From NCBI GenBank assembly GCA_027023115.1, contig JALVWZ010000182.1:1-11690 (forward strand): a DNA stretch of 11,690 nt, in the 5' to 3' direction. Under the pieces are notes generated by a model, which saw only the letters and a list, made by a program, of their open reading frames with translations, searched no databases and had not been told where the DNA came from. The position numbers and the translations under genes are program-made. Below are positions 6,715 through 11,690 of this stretch, piece after piece. Positions within the stretch are counted from its first letter, which is position 1, and each line of letters starts with the position of its first letter. The stretch is from Thermaceae bacterium (GTDB lineage: Bacteria > Deinococcota > Deinococci > Deinococcales > Marinithermaceae).

Positions 6715-6740
6715 GTAGGGGCGGACCCGCGTGTCCGCCC
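6715..6740. repeat. GC-rich hairpin repeat
   Basis: The arms GGGCGGAC (6719-6726) and GTCCGCCC (6733-6740) are perfect complements around a 6-nt loop, preceded by GTAG. There is no T tract, so it is not an intrinsic terminator. Elements reading GTAGGGGCGGAC...GTCCGCCC are familiar as small dispersed intergenic repeats in unrelated bacteria. The stem-loop is seen directly, but the family identity comes from memory. Confidence 0.65.
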
Positions 6741-6793
6741 GAGCTGCGCGGAGACGTGAGTATGCCTGTAGTTATGGTCCACGAAGCAAATCT

Positions 6794-6826
6794 CCCTCCC
6801 CTTGGGGGCGGGCTGGGAGGGGGTTT
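6794..6826. repeat. CCCCTTGGGG-centred intergenic repeat, copy 2, with hairpin
   Basis: CCCTCCC (6794-6800) pairs with GGGAGGG (6815-6821) around a G-rich middle containing the core CCCCTTGGGG (6798-6807), and a GTTTT run follows (6823-6827). It is in the same orientation as the copy at 6640-6670. The T run is short and no gene ends nearby, so a terminator role is unlikely. Confidence 0.6.
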
Positions 6827-6867
6827 TGGTGTTGCGTGTACCAAACGCCGATGCTGTTACCTGCCCC

Positions 6868-6995
6868 GCCCACCTCCTACAACCCACCACCTACATCCTA
6901 TTCACCACCTACCACGTACTACGTACCAAGTACCACGCACCGCTTCGTTTCCCGCACCCCACCTCCCACTTCCTACCTACCTCCTGCCCACCTAT
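6868..6995. repeat. CA/CT-rich low-complexity tract (CCACCTAC-type words)
   Basis: Roughly 130 bases are built from variants of CCACCTAC, CCACCTCC and TACCACGTAC with almost no G on the plus strand. It includes the right arm (6919-6941) of the inverted repeat with 6526-6548. It also shares CCCACCTCCTACA (6869-6881) and ATTCACCACCTA (6900-6911) with the reverse complement of the spacer at 11531-11560. The pattern looks like slippage or expansion of a dispersed repeat. Confidence 0.7.
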
Positions 6996-7074
6996 CGATG
7001 CCAGCCTTTTGTTTGAAAGGCCATTCGCAGAAATTAGATTGAGAAGCAGGGACATACTACCTAGCCGATAGCGG

Positions 7075-7080
7075 TATTCT
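7075..7080 (+). promoter_or_regulatory. Candidate -10 box for the gene at 7091
   Basis: TATTCT fits the TANNNT -10 consensus. Transcription would start around 7087, leaving a leader of only a few bases before the ATG at 7091. I find no convincing -35 at 16-18 nt. An ATG at 7081 opens only a two-codon frame. Confidence 0.35.
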
Positions 7081-7090
7081 ATGAAGTGAA

Positions 7091-8071
7091 ATGAAAAAGT
7101 TAATCTGGCTCTTCATATTGGGGCCAGGCTTGGTCCTGGCCCAGACCGGCGGGCTGCTGCCGAGGACCGGGCCTAACTTCGACCGGCCCGGGTGGATGCA
7201 GCCGGGTCTCCTGGTCACTTACGGCGACGGAATTGGACAAATGGGGAGCGCCTATCTGGTAACCAGGGTGGCTCCCAAGACGGCGTGGGGGCTTTCCTTC
7301 ATCCTCACTCAAAGCGACGCCGGCCCCACCCTCAGCGTCCAGCCGGGCGTGCTCTACGACGGCAGCTCGGGGCCGTTCTTCGTTCAGCCGCAAGCGGTCA
7401 GGAACTTCCTGAAGCAACCGCCTCCGGGCGTGCAGGTAATGGGGACGCCGGGCCAGATCGGGGTTGTGATTCAGGACCAGGACGGCGTTACCAAACACGC
7501 GGTTCGTTACGACCCCCAAAGCGGCCTGATTACCGAGCTCAATAGCACCTACACGGCGCCCGCTAACGTGGGGCCGCGGCGCGGCGCGGCGGTGCACCAG
7601 GTCTTGATTGGAAAAAGGCGGGTGCCCTGGCCCAACCTGAACTCTTTCCCGCCGGCGGCTCGAGTCGCCGCCCGCTACCAGATCTTCTACGTTCTCCAAG
7701 GCGGCACCAGCCCCGGCGGCGTGTTCACCGTAACGCCGCTGGCGGCTTCCCCGCCGCTCGCCAGCTACCAAATCACCACGACCGGAACGCAAGGCTACAC
7801 GCCACCAACGCAGATGGCTGGTTTGCCGTGCCTGGGCCCCCACTACCTCCATCCGGCGCTGCTGAATCAGAATCCGTTGTTGGAGATAGCCGACCTGGGG
7901 CTCAGTTTTCAGGTCGCCGGTGCTGGGCCCAACGGCGGGGTAATGGTGGTGGTGAGCGCAAACGGAGCGCCGTTCGAGAGCCTCGAGGTAGACCCCCAAA
8001 GCGGCGCGGTAATCGAGGAGCGCCTTAGCTACGCGGGAATGGGGATGGTGGTTTACCACCGCCTGCCCTGA
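7091..8071 (+). CDS. Secreted protein of unknown function with an internal duplication
   Basis: The protein has 326 residues. It starts with a clear Sec signal peptide, MKKLIWLFILGPGLVLAQ, with likely cleavage between Ala17 and Gln18. No lipobox cysteine is present, since the only cysteine is Cys247. The mature part has no membrane segment and is rich in Gly, Pro, Val and Gln. Two segments resemble each other. Residues about 113-153 end RYDPQSGLITELNSTY, and about 272-313 end EVDPQSGAVIEERLSY. Each follows a Gly-rich strand pair (QVMGTPGQIGVVIQDQDG and QVAGAGPNGGVMVVVSANG), which suggests a duplicated beta-rich domain. The ATG has only a weak ribosome binding site (GAAGTGA), in line with a near-leaderless transcript. 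It stands alone between the repeat-rich region and a convergent gene. I do not recognise the family. Confidence 0.85.
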   Translation: MKKLIWLFILGPGLVLAQTGGLLPRTGPNFDRPGWMQPGLLVTYGDGIGQMGSAYLVTRVAPKTAWGLSFILTQSDAGPTLSVQPGVLYDGSSGPFFVQPQAVRNFLKQPPPGVQVMGTPGQIGVVIQDQDGVTKHAVRYDPQSGLITELNSTYTAPANVGPRRGAAVHQVLIGKRRVPWPNLNSFPPAARVAARYQIFYVLQGGTSPGGVFTVTPLAASPPLASYQITTTGTQGYTPPTQMAGLPCLGPHYLHPALLNQNPLLEIADLGLSFQVAGAGPNGGVMVVVSANGAPFESLEVDPQSGAVIEERLSYAGMGMVVYHRLP

Positions 8072-8147
8072 CCGCATAGCCCGGCCGCCGTTCCCCAACC
8101 TTGCGACGTGCGCCCCGCTCCGGGGACCGGCACGCGCTATACCGCAA

Positions 8148-8681
8148 CTAGCGAGCTTGCACGGCGACTTTGGCGAGGTCGCCATCCGAGAGCCAGGAAA
8201 GCTCACTCAATCTGCGGTACGGGTCGCCCTCGAGCCCAAAGACCCTGGCGAACGCCGGCTCGGTCTTGATGCCTTGCTCTTTGAAGCGGCGCACCGCCTG
8301 CGCGGCCGACCAGCCCCCGAAACACAGCAGACGGCGCTCGACTAGCATGTGCCGTACCGCGTTTTGCCGCCAGGCCGGGCGCGGCTGGGCAAAGATTTCG
8401 ACGCTAAAACCGCAGGCGAAAAAGCGGGCCACGACCGTAGGCAGGCCGCCGATCAAACGATGTCCGACCAAAAATCCGGGGCGAGCGCCGTAGGCGCTCG
8501 TTACCAAGCGGGCAAAGCGGCCCAGGTCGTAGGCTTCGCAAATCACGTCCAGGTCACTACCGGGCAGGTCCACACCTATCGGTATCGTGCCCGCCAGCGT
8601 GGGGTGGTGCGCCTCGAGCGCGCGGGCAACTTGCAACCGGGCGAGCACCTGCCGGGCGCGCAGTAAACGTAACCCCGGCAC
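8148..8681 (-). CDS. DUF4269-like nucleotidyltransferase-fold protein
   Basis: The protein has 177 residues from a GTG at 8681. An ATG at 8692 is out of frame. The segment GTIPIGVDLPGSDLDVICE (31-49) contains the G-S-x-D-x-D signature of nucleotidyltransferases (Gly41, Ser42, Asp43, Asp45), and FSVEIF (92-97) supplies the acidic residue expected on a later strand. The GTIPIG-(V/I)-D-x-P-x-SDLD wording is what I recall for the DUF4269 family. RLLCFGGWSAAQAVRRFKEQGIKTEPAFA (117-145) forms the helical C-terminal part. The substrate is unknown. No ribosome binding site precedes the GTG. A TATGCT box ends 6 nt upstream (8688-8693), so the message is probably leaderless. The gene diverges from the MFS transporter at 8740 and converges with the secreted protein at 7091. 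Confidence 0.85.
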   Translation of the reverse strand: MPGLRLLRARQVLARLQVARALEAHHPTLAGTIPIGVDLPGSDLDVICEAYDLGRFARLVTSAYGARPGFLVGHRLIGGLPTVVARFFACGFSVEIFAQPRPAWRQNAVRHMLVERRLLCFGGWSAAQAVRRFKEQGIKTEPAFARVFGLEGDPYRRLSELSWLSDGDLAKVAVQAR

Positions 8682-8687
8682 GCGGCC

Positions 8688-8693
8688 AGCATA
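8688..8693 (-). promoter_or_regulatory. -10 box of a probable leaderless promoter for the DUF4269-like gene
   Basis: On the minus strand TATGCT is followed by 6 nt and then the GTG at 8681. That places the expected transcription start at or next to the start codon. It is identical in sequence and spacing to the box of the divergent MFS gene. I see no strong -35 at 17 nt on this strand. Confidence 0.6.
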
Positions 8694-8704
8694 ACCGAAG
8701 GCTC

Positions 8705-8720
8705 CTGACCCGTGGGTCAG
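8705..8720. promoter_or_regulatory. Perfect palindromic operator-like site between divergent genes
   Basis: CTGACCC-GT-GGGTCAG is a perfect inverted repeat with 7-bp arms and a 2-bp centre. It covers the candidate -35 (CTGACC, 8705-8710) of the MFS promoter and sits upstream of the divergent -10 box. There is no T tract, so it is not a terminator. Its size and placement fit a dimeric repressor site. No regulator gene is next to it in this window. Confidence 0.55.
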
Positions 8721-8733
8721 TTTCAGGTATGCT
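8705..8733 (+). promoter_or_regulatory. Probable leaderless promoter of the MFS transporter gene
   Basis: CTGACC (8705-8710) as -35 and TATGCT (8728-8733) as -10 are separated by exactly 17 bp. The start codon GTG at 8740 follows the -10 by 6 nt, so transcription should begin at or beside the start codon. No Shine-Dalgarno sequence fits in the remaining bases. Confidence 0.65.
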
Positions 8734-8739
8734 GGCAGG

Positions 8740-9873
8740 GTGCGAGCGGTTTGGAACCTCCACCTGGCGACTTTCCTATTCTTTTTGGCCTACGGGCTGA
8801 CGGTTCCCACGCTGCCGCTCTATCTCAAGTCGCAGGGCGTGGCCACCGCCTGGTTGGGTTGGGCGGTGGCGCTGATGCCGCTGGCGGGGCTGGCGCTGCG
8901 ACCTTTCGGCGGCTGGGCGGCCGACGGCTGGAGCCGCAAGAAGCCCAGCCTGATCGGCCTGGCGCTGGGGGCACTGGCGGGCTTGTTTTACATGGGGCCG
9001 CTACTGGTGGTGCTCGTCGGGCGCTTCGTGCAGGGAGCGGCCATTGCTCTCTTCGCCCCCAGCTCACTGGCCATGACCAGCGACCTGGTTCCGGAACACC
9101 TGATTGGCCGGGTAATGGGCACCCGCAACCTGATTTTGGGAATTGGGGTGATGACCGGCACCGCCCTGGGCGGCTTCGTGGTGGACCTCTGGGGTTTTAA
9201 GGCCGTCTGGCTACTGGTGTTCTTACTGCAAGCGGCCTGGCTGCCGCTCTTGGCGCTGGGCGTGCCCGAAACCCTAAAAGAACCTTCCCGAAACAGCTGG
9301 TGGGCCAACTTTGGCGCGGTGCTGGCCAGCCGCCCCATCCTGGCCTCCACCCTGGCCAACACCGGCTTTGCCGCGGTCTTTGCCACCCTGCAGACCTTCT
9401 ACCCGCTGGTCCTCAGTTCCGCTGGCTACCGCGCCGCCTGGGTGGGGGCGTTCATGGCGTTTTACAGCCTGGTTTCGGTCGTCTTTCGGGTTCCCGGCGG
9501 CTATCTGGCCGACCGCTACGAGGCCGGTAAGGTGTCGCTGCTGGGCTTCGTCAGCGCCACCATGGGCCTTTTCTTGCTCTGGCTCTTTCCCCTGCCGCCG
9601 GCGGCGTTCGCGGCCGGGCTCTTCATGGGCGCCGGCGCCGGCGTGTACCTGCCGGCCAACATCGTGGCCGTCACCCGCGCCGCGCGGCCGGAGTTACGCG
9701 GCTCGGCGTTCAGCCTGTTCACCGCCAGTTGGGACATGGGCGGCCTGCTGGGGCCGCCGCTCGGCAGCGTGGTCGCCGCCGGCCTTGGCCTGGGGGCGGT
9801 CTTCCCGATGATCGCCACAGGCGGGTTGCTTACCACCCTCGCCTACCTCGCCCTGCGGCGCCGTAGGGGCTAG
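8740..9873 (+). CDS. Major facilitator superfamily transporter
   Basis: The protein has 377 residues and a hydrophobic pattern consistent with 12 membrane segments in two halves. The cytoplasmic loop between segments 2 and 3 carries the MFS motif A, GGWAADGWSRKK (57-68), with a degenerate copy in the second half, GGYLADRYEAGK (253-264). RFVQGAAIALFAPSSLAM (95-112) matches the segment 4 region, with Arg95 placed as in motif B of proton-coupled carriers. The segment 5 region has a Gly-rich GIGVMTGTALGGF (134-146) resembling motif C of drug/proton antiporters. These features favour an efflux-type antiporter, but the substrate cannot be told. The GTG start is set by the promoter geometry, as there is no ribosome binding site. 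The gene is 24 bp upstream of the isochorismatase-family gene. Confidence 0.92.
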   Translation: MRAVWNLHLATFLFFLAYGLTVPTLPLYLKSQGVATAWLGWAVALMPLAGLALRPFGGWAADGWSRKKPSLIGLALGALAGLFYMGPLLVVLVGRFVQGAAIALFAPSSLAMTSDLVPEHLIGRVMGTRNLILGIGVMTGTALGGFVVDLWGFKAVWLLVFLLQAAWLPLLALGVPETLKEPSRNSWWANFGAVLASRPILASTLANTGFAAVFATLQTFYPLVLSSAGYRAAWVGAFMAFYSLVSVVFRVPGGYLADRYEAGKVSLLGFVSATMGLFLLWLFPLPPAAFAAGLFMGAGAGVYLPANIVAVTRAARPELRGSAFSLFTASWDMGGLLGPPLGSVVAAGLGLGAVFPMIATGGLLTTLAYLALRRRRG

Positions 9874-9897
9874 AATCTTCAGCACAAGGAGGTGACG
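9871..9897 (+). promoter_or_regulatory. Ribosome binding site deciding the next start, with a possible -10 box
   Basis: AAGGAGGTG (9886-9894) is a strong Shine-Dalgarno sequence. It overlaps a GTG at 9892, which therefore cannot be the start, and is 5 nt (from the AGGAGG) before the GTG at 9898. TAGAAT (9871-9876) overlaps the MFS stop codon and fits TANNNT, so an extra internal promoter is possible, without a clear -35. Confidence 0.6.
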
Positions 9898-10446
9898 GTG
9901 AAACCAGCTTTGTTGCTGATAGACGTTCAAAAAGGGTTCGACGACCCGATTTGGGGTAGGCGCAACAACCCCGAGGCCGAAGCAAAGATAGGCCGCCTGC
10001 TAACCGCTTGGCGGGAGGCGGCGGCGCCAGTGCTGCACGTCCGTCATGATTCACGTTACCCGGAACTACCGCTGCACCCAGCCAACCCCGGCAACGCCTT
10101 CAAGTCGGTTGCGGAACCATTGCACGGTGAGCCAGTCTTTGCCAAGCGGGTCAACAGCGCCTTCATTGGTACTGGCCTCGAGAGCTACCTGCGCCAAGTG
10201 GGTATAGAGCGCTTGGTGATAGTCGGCCTGACGACTGACCACTGCGTTTCTACCACCGCCCGCATGGGCGCCAACCTGGGCTTTGACGTAGTAGTAGTCG
10301 GCGACGCCACCGCCACCTTCGACCGCCAGGGGCCAAATGGCGATACCTACTCAGCCGAGGAAGTTCATCGAATCAATCTGGCCAGCTTGCACGGTGAGTT
10401 TGCTCGGGTAATGGAGACTGCGGAGGCGCTTAAGCTGCTCGGCTGA
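9898..10446 (+). CDS. Isochorismatase-family cysteine hydrolase
   Basis: The protein has 182 residues from the GTG at 9898, chosen because the ribosome binding site AAGGAGGTG excludes the frame's earlier GTG. The opening MKPALLLIDVQKGF is typical of the family and supplies the catalytic Asp9. Lys83 lies in FAKRVNSAF and the nucleophile Cys116 lies in LTTDHCVSTTARMGANLGF, completing the Asp-Lys-Cys triad. VVVVGDATATFDR (131-143) is the usual strand after the active-site helix. The length is normal. The family includes isochorismatases, nicotinamidases, N-carbamoylsarcosine amidases and ureidoacrylate-type hydrolases. Cys rather than Ser/Gly at the nucleophile position argues for an amidase-like cysteine hydrolase, but the substrate is not clear. 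It lies between the MFS and endonuclease/phosphatase-family genes in the same direction. Confidence 0.92.
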   Translation: MKPALLLIDVQKGFDDPIWGRRNNPEAEAKIGRLLTAWREAAAPVLHVRHDSRYPELPLHPANPGNAFKSVAEPLHGEPVFAKRVNSAFIGTGLESYLRQVGIERLVIVGLTTDHCVSTTARMGANLGFDVVVVGDATATFDRQGPNGDTYSAEEVHRINLASLHGEFARVMETAEALKLLG

Positions 10447-10460
10447 TGCGCCGCAGCCGG

Positions 10461-10466
10461 TAGCAT
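10461..10466 (+). promoter_or_regulatory. -10 box of a probable leaderless promoter for the gene at 10472
   Basis: TAGCAT fits TANNNT and ends 5 nt before the ATG at 10472. No Shine-Dalgarno sequence precedes that ATG apart from GGGG. I see no strong -35. Confidence 0.5.
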
Positions 10467-10471
10467 GGGGC

Positions 10472-11533
10472 ATGGCAACCCTGAAGCGCGTCCTCAAGTT
10501 CGTCTTCGGCCTCTTGCTGCTGGCTGTGCTGGCGTTTGGCGGTTTGGTGGCCTGGCTCTGGATCACCGACTACCGGCCGCCGCCGCAGGAGGCGTTGCAA
10601 ATACACGGCGGCGGCGCAAACGGCGCGCCTGCCGAAATGGAACTGCTTACCTGGAACATCGGCTACGCCGGCCTGGGAGCCGAGCAGGACTTCTTCCTCG
10701 ACGGCGGCAGCCACGGCTGGCCCAGCAAGGCCGAAGTACGGCGCTATCTGGCGGGAATTAGCGGCTACGTCAAGCAGCACCCCGCCGACGTGGTGATGCT
10801 GCAGGAGGTGGATCGGGGCTCCAAGCGGATCCACTTCGTGAACGAGCTTAATGACCTCACCAAGGCGCTGCCCGGCTACGCCTGGGTGTTCGCCAAGAAC
10901 TACGACGTGGCATTCGTGCCGCTGCCGCTGAGCAGCCCGATGGGGCGGGTGGTGGCCGGCCAGATGACGCTTACCCGCTGGCGGCCCACCGCCGCCGAGC
11001 GCCATTCGCTGCCCGGCAGCTACAGCTTTTTGGTGCAGCTCGCCCAGCTGGACCGGATGTTCATTCTCGAGCGCCTGCCCGCCCCCGGAGGCCACGAATG
11101 GGTGTTGATCAACACCCACAACTCCGCCTTCGACGCCGGCCAGCTCCGCGAGCAGCAACTCGGCTACATCAAGCAGGTAATGACCCGCGAGTACGCCAAG
11201 GGCAACTACGTGGTGGTGGGCGGCGACTGGAACCTGATCCTCCCCGGGGTGGACCCCGACCGCGCCTTCCCTCACAGCGACCCGCGCCCCGAGTTCTACC
11301 TGCCCTTCCCGAAGGGCTGGACCCCGACCGGTTGGACCTGGGCCTACGACGCCTCCACCCCCAGCAATCGCGCCGTGAACCGCCCCTGGCAGCCGGGGGT
11401 GAACTACGTGACCGTGATAGACGGCTTCTTGGTGAGCCCCAACGTAAAGGTGGAAGAGGTGCACACCGAGAATCTCGACTTCGCCTACTCGGACCACCAA
11501 CCGGTGCGCGTCAAGCTGAGTGTGGGGGAGTAG
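10472..11533 (+). CDS. Membrane-anchored endonuclease/exonuclease/phosphatase (EEP) family protein
   Basis: The protein has 353 residues with an N-terminal membrane anchor (about 8-31) after a short basic start (MATLKRVLK), so the catalytic domain probably faces outside. The EEP motifs appear in order: LLTWNIGY with Asn62, VVMLQEVDR with the metal ligand Glu112, LINTHNSAF with His216, VVGGDWN with Asp252 and Asn254, VTVIDGFLV with Asp317, and the terminal YSDHQPV with Asp341 and catalytic His342. All key residues are present, so an active metal-dependent phosphodiesterase is expected. The family covers DNases, sphingomyelinases and inositol phosphatases. An anchored outside location favours a phospholipid or extracellular nucleic acid substrate, but this is inference. 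The gene is 25 bp after the isochorismatase-family gene and may be both co-transcribed and served by its own leaderless promoter. Confidence 0.92.
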   Translation: MATLKRVLKFVFGLLLLAVLAFGGLVAWLWITDYRPPPQEALQIHGGGANGAPAEMELLTWNIGYAGLGAEQDFFLDGGSHGWPSKAEVRRYLAGISGYVKQHPADVVMLQEVDRGSKRIHFVNELNDLTKALPGYAWVFAKNYDVAFVPLPLSSPMGRVVAGQMTLTRWRPTAAERHSLPGSYSFLVQLAQLDRMFILERLPAPGGHEWVLINTHNSAFDAGQLREQQLGYIKQVMTREYAKGNYVVVGGDWNLILPGVDPDRAFPHSDPRPEFYLPFPKGWTPTGWTWAYDASTPSNRAVNRPWQPGVNYVTVIDGFLVSPNVKVEEVHTENLDFAYSDHQPVRVKLSVGE

Positions 11534-11612
11534 GTGGTGAATGGGGTGTAGGAGGTGGGGTGTTGGAGATGGGGCGAGGATGACGCACCCTACCCACAAG
11601 CTACGAGCTGCT
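11531..11612. repeat. GT-rich intergenic repeat, inverted relative to the tract at 6868-6911
   Basis: The reverse complement of 11531-11560 contains CCCACCTCCTACA and ATTCACCACCTA, both of which occur in the same order at 6869-6881 and 6900-6911, where they are separated by extra bases. A second part, CACAAGCTACGAGCTGC (11595-11611), is close to the reverse complement of the GCAGCTTGTAGC sequence near 6473-6484. The repeat begins inside the stop codon of the EEP gene. No terminator is visible in the 11534-11657 spacer. Confidence 0.6.
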
Positions 11613-11644
11613 TCTCCCGCCAAACGCCCCCGCCCCTCTCGGGT

Positions 11645-11650
11645 TAGGAT
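11645..11650 (+). promoter_or_regulatory. Candidate -10 box for proS, probable leaderless start
   Basis: TAGGAT fits TANNNT and ends 7 nt before the ATG at 11658, leaving no room for a Shine-Dalgarno sequence downstream of the expected transcription start. No clear -35 is visible. Confidence 0.45.
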
Positions 11651-11657
11651 AGGCCCT

Positions 11658-11690
11658 ATGGCGAAGGAGCAAGGCGTAACGCCGCAATCG
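11658..11690 (+). CDS. proS: Prolyl-tRNA synthetase, N-terminal 11 residues (runs off the right edge)
   Basis: Only MAKEQGVTPQS can be read before the window ends. It closely matches the start of Thermus thermophilus prolyl-tRNA synthetase as I remember it (MAKEKGLTPQS), with two conservative differences in eleven residues. The enzyme charges tRNA-Pro with proline in the cytoplasm. The ATG follows a TAGGAT -10-like box by 7 nt and has no Shine-Dalgarno sequence, which suggests a leaderless message. The identification rests on a very short stretch. The next residues, outside the window, would settle it. Confidence 0.65.
   Translation, partial: MAKEQGVTPQS

Larger units (their letters stand above)
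6385..7090. other. Gene-free, repeat-rich intergenic region of about 700 bases
   Basis: I see no credible gene here on either strand. The open frames lack ribosome binding sites, start in low-complexity DNA and encode Pro/His/Thr/Arg-rich nonsense. The region holds several separate repeats: GT-rich and CA-rich low-complexity tracts that partly mirror each other, two copies of a CCCCTTGGGG-centred element, a strong GC hairpin at 6715-6740, and GCTTGCAGCTTGTAGC-type sequence near 6469-6484. The last part (about 7010-7090) is more A+T rich and should contain the promoter of the gene at 7091. Confidence 0.75.

Noticed and set aside
6091..6890. Minus-strand frames of 128-196 codons across the terminator and repeats
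   Set aside because: They read through a strong hairpin and GT-rich tracts, producing Thr/Pro/Arg-rich strings with no start signals.
6868..6995. Possible CRISPR array or tandem direct repeats
   Set aside because: Repeated words are short, irregular and unspaced, with no constant repeat length or unique spacers. This is low-complexity DNA, not a CRISPR array.
6597..7071. Overlapping plus-strand open frames of 89-139 codons in the repeat region
   Set aside because: They encode Pro/His/Thr-rich strings that follow the CCACCTAC repeats and lack ribosome binding sites. They are a by-product of low complexity.
8072..8147. Terminator between the convergent genes
   Set aside because: Only a 5-bp GC stem around 8112-8127 is visible, without a T tract on either strand. 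It is too weak to call.
7100..8206. A 368-codon minus-strand open frame over the secreted protein gene
   Set aside because: The plus-strand product has a clear signal peptide and internal duplication. The minus frame is His/Arg/Gly-rich with no ribosome binding site and overlaps the end of the DUF4269-like gene.
8690..8692. ATG just upstream of the DUF4269-like gene as its start codon
   Set aside because: It is out of frame with the nucleotidyltransferase reading frame by one base and lies inside the -10 box.
10430..11623. A 397-codon minus-strand open frame over the EEP gene
   Set aside because: It begins in the low-complexity spacer repeat and lies opposite a gene with all catalytic motifs of its family, so it is a shadow frame.

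Overview
The window is GC-rich DNA that most likely comes from a member of the Thermaceae (Deinococcota). The best clue is the last partial gene at 11658-11690, whose first eleven residues (MAKEQGVTPQS) closely match, from memory, the start of Thermus prolyl-tRNA synthetase. Supporting clues are frequent CTCGAG-type codon pairs, several leaderless-looking genes with a TANNNT -10 box ending 5-7 nt before the start codon, and a DUF505-like protein, a family I associate with thermophiles. A marine genus such as Oceanithermus or Marinithermus is possible, but that is a guess.

Layout. (1) 1-690, minus strand: a membrane protein running off the left edge and, just upstream of it, a single-pass anchored protein with a beta-rich domain and a Lys-rich tail. 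(2) 691-829: an AT-richer divergent intergenic region with promoter-like elements. (3) 830-6336, plus strand: a tight six-gene operon ending in a strong intrinsic terminator at 6353-6384. It encodes an unrecognised 241-aa protein, a 662-aa DUF505-like protein built from repeated winged-helix-like units, a 164-aa protein with two similar units, a 244-aa protein with the N- and C-terminal signatures of a Csm5-like CRISPR RAMP protein, a rhomboid intramembrane protease, and a membrane-anchored SDH/Clp-fold serine protease. (4) 6385-7090: about 700 bases without a credible gene, full of hairpin and GT/CA-rich low-complexity repeats. (5) 7091-8071: a secreted protein of unknown function with an internal duplication. 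(6) 8148-11533: a DUF4269 nucleotidyltransferase-like gene divergent from an MFS transporter, followed by an isochorismatase-family hydrolase and an anchored endonuclease/exonuclease/phosphatase-family protein. (7) 11534-11657: a short repeat-bearing spacer, then the start of proS.

The most interesting part is the six-gene operon. An orphan RAMP-like protein, with no Cas10, Cas7 or CRISPR array in view, lies between winged-helix proteins and two membrane proteases with intact active sites. One reading is a nucleic-acid-sensing arm coupled to membrane proteolysis. That is inference: the sequence shows the gene order, spacing, motifs and shared terminator, but not the function. The second point of interest is a set of leaderless promoters, including a nearly mirror-image divergent pair around a 16-base palindrome at 8705-8720.
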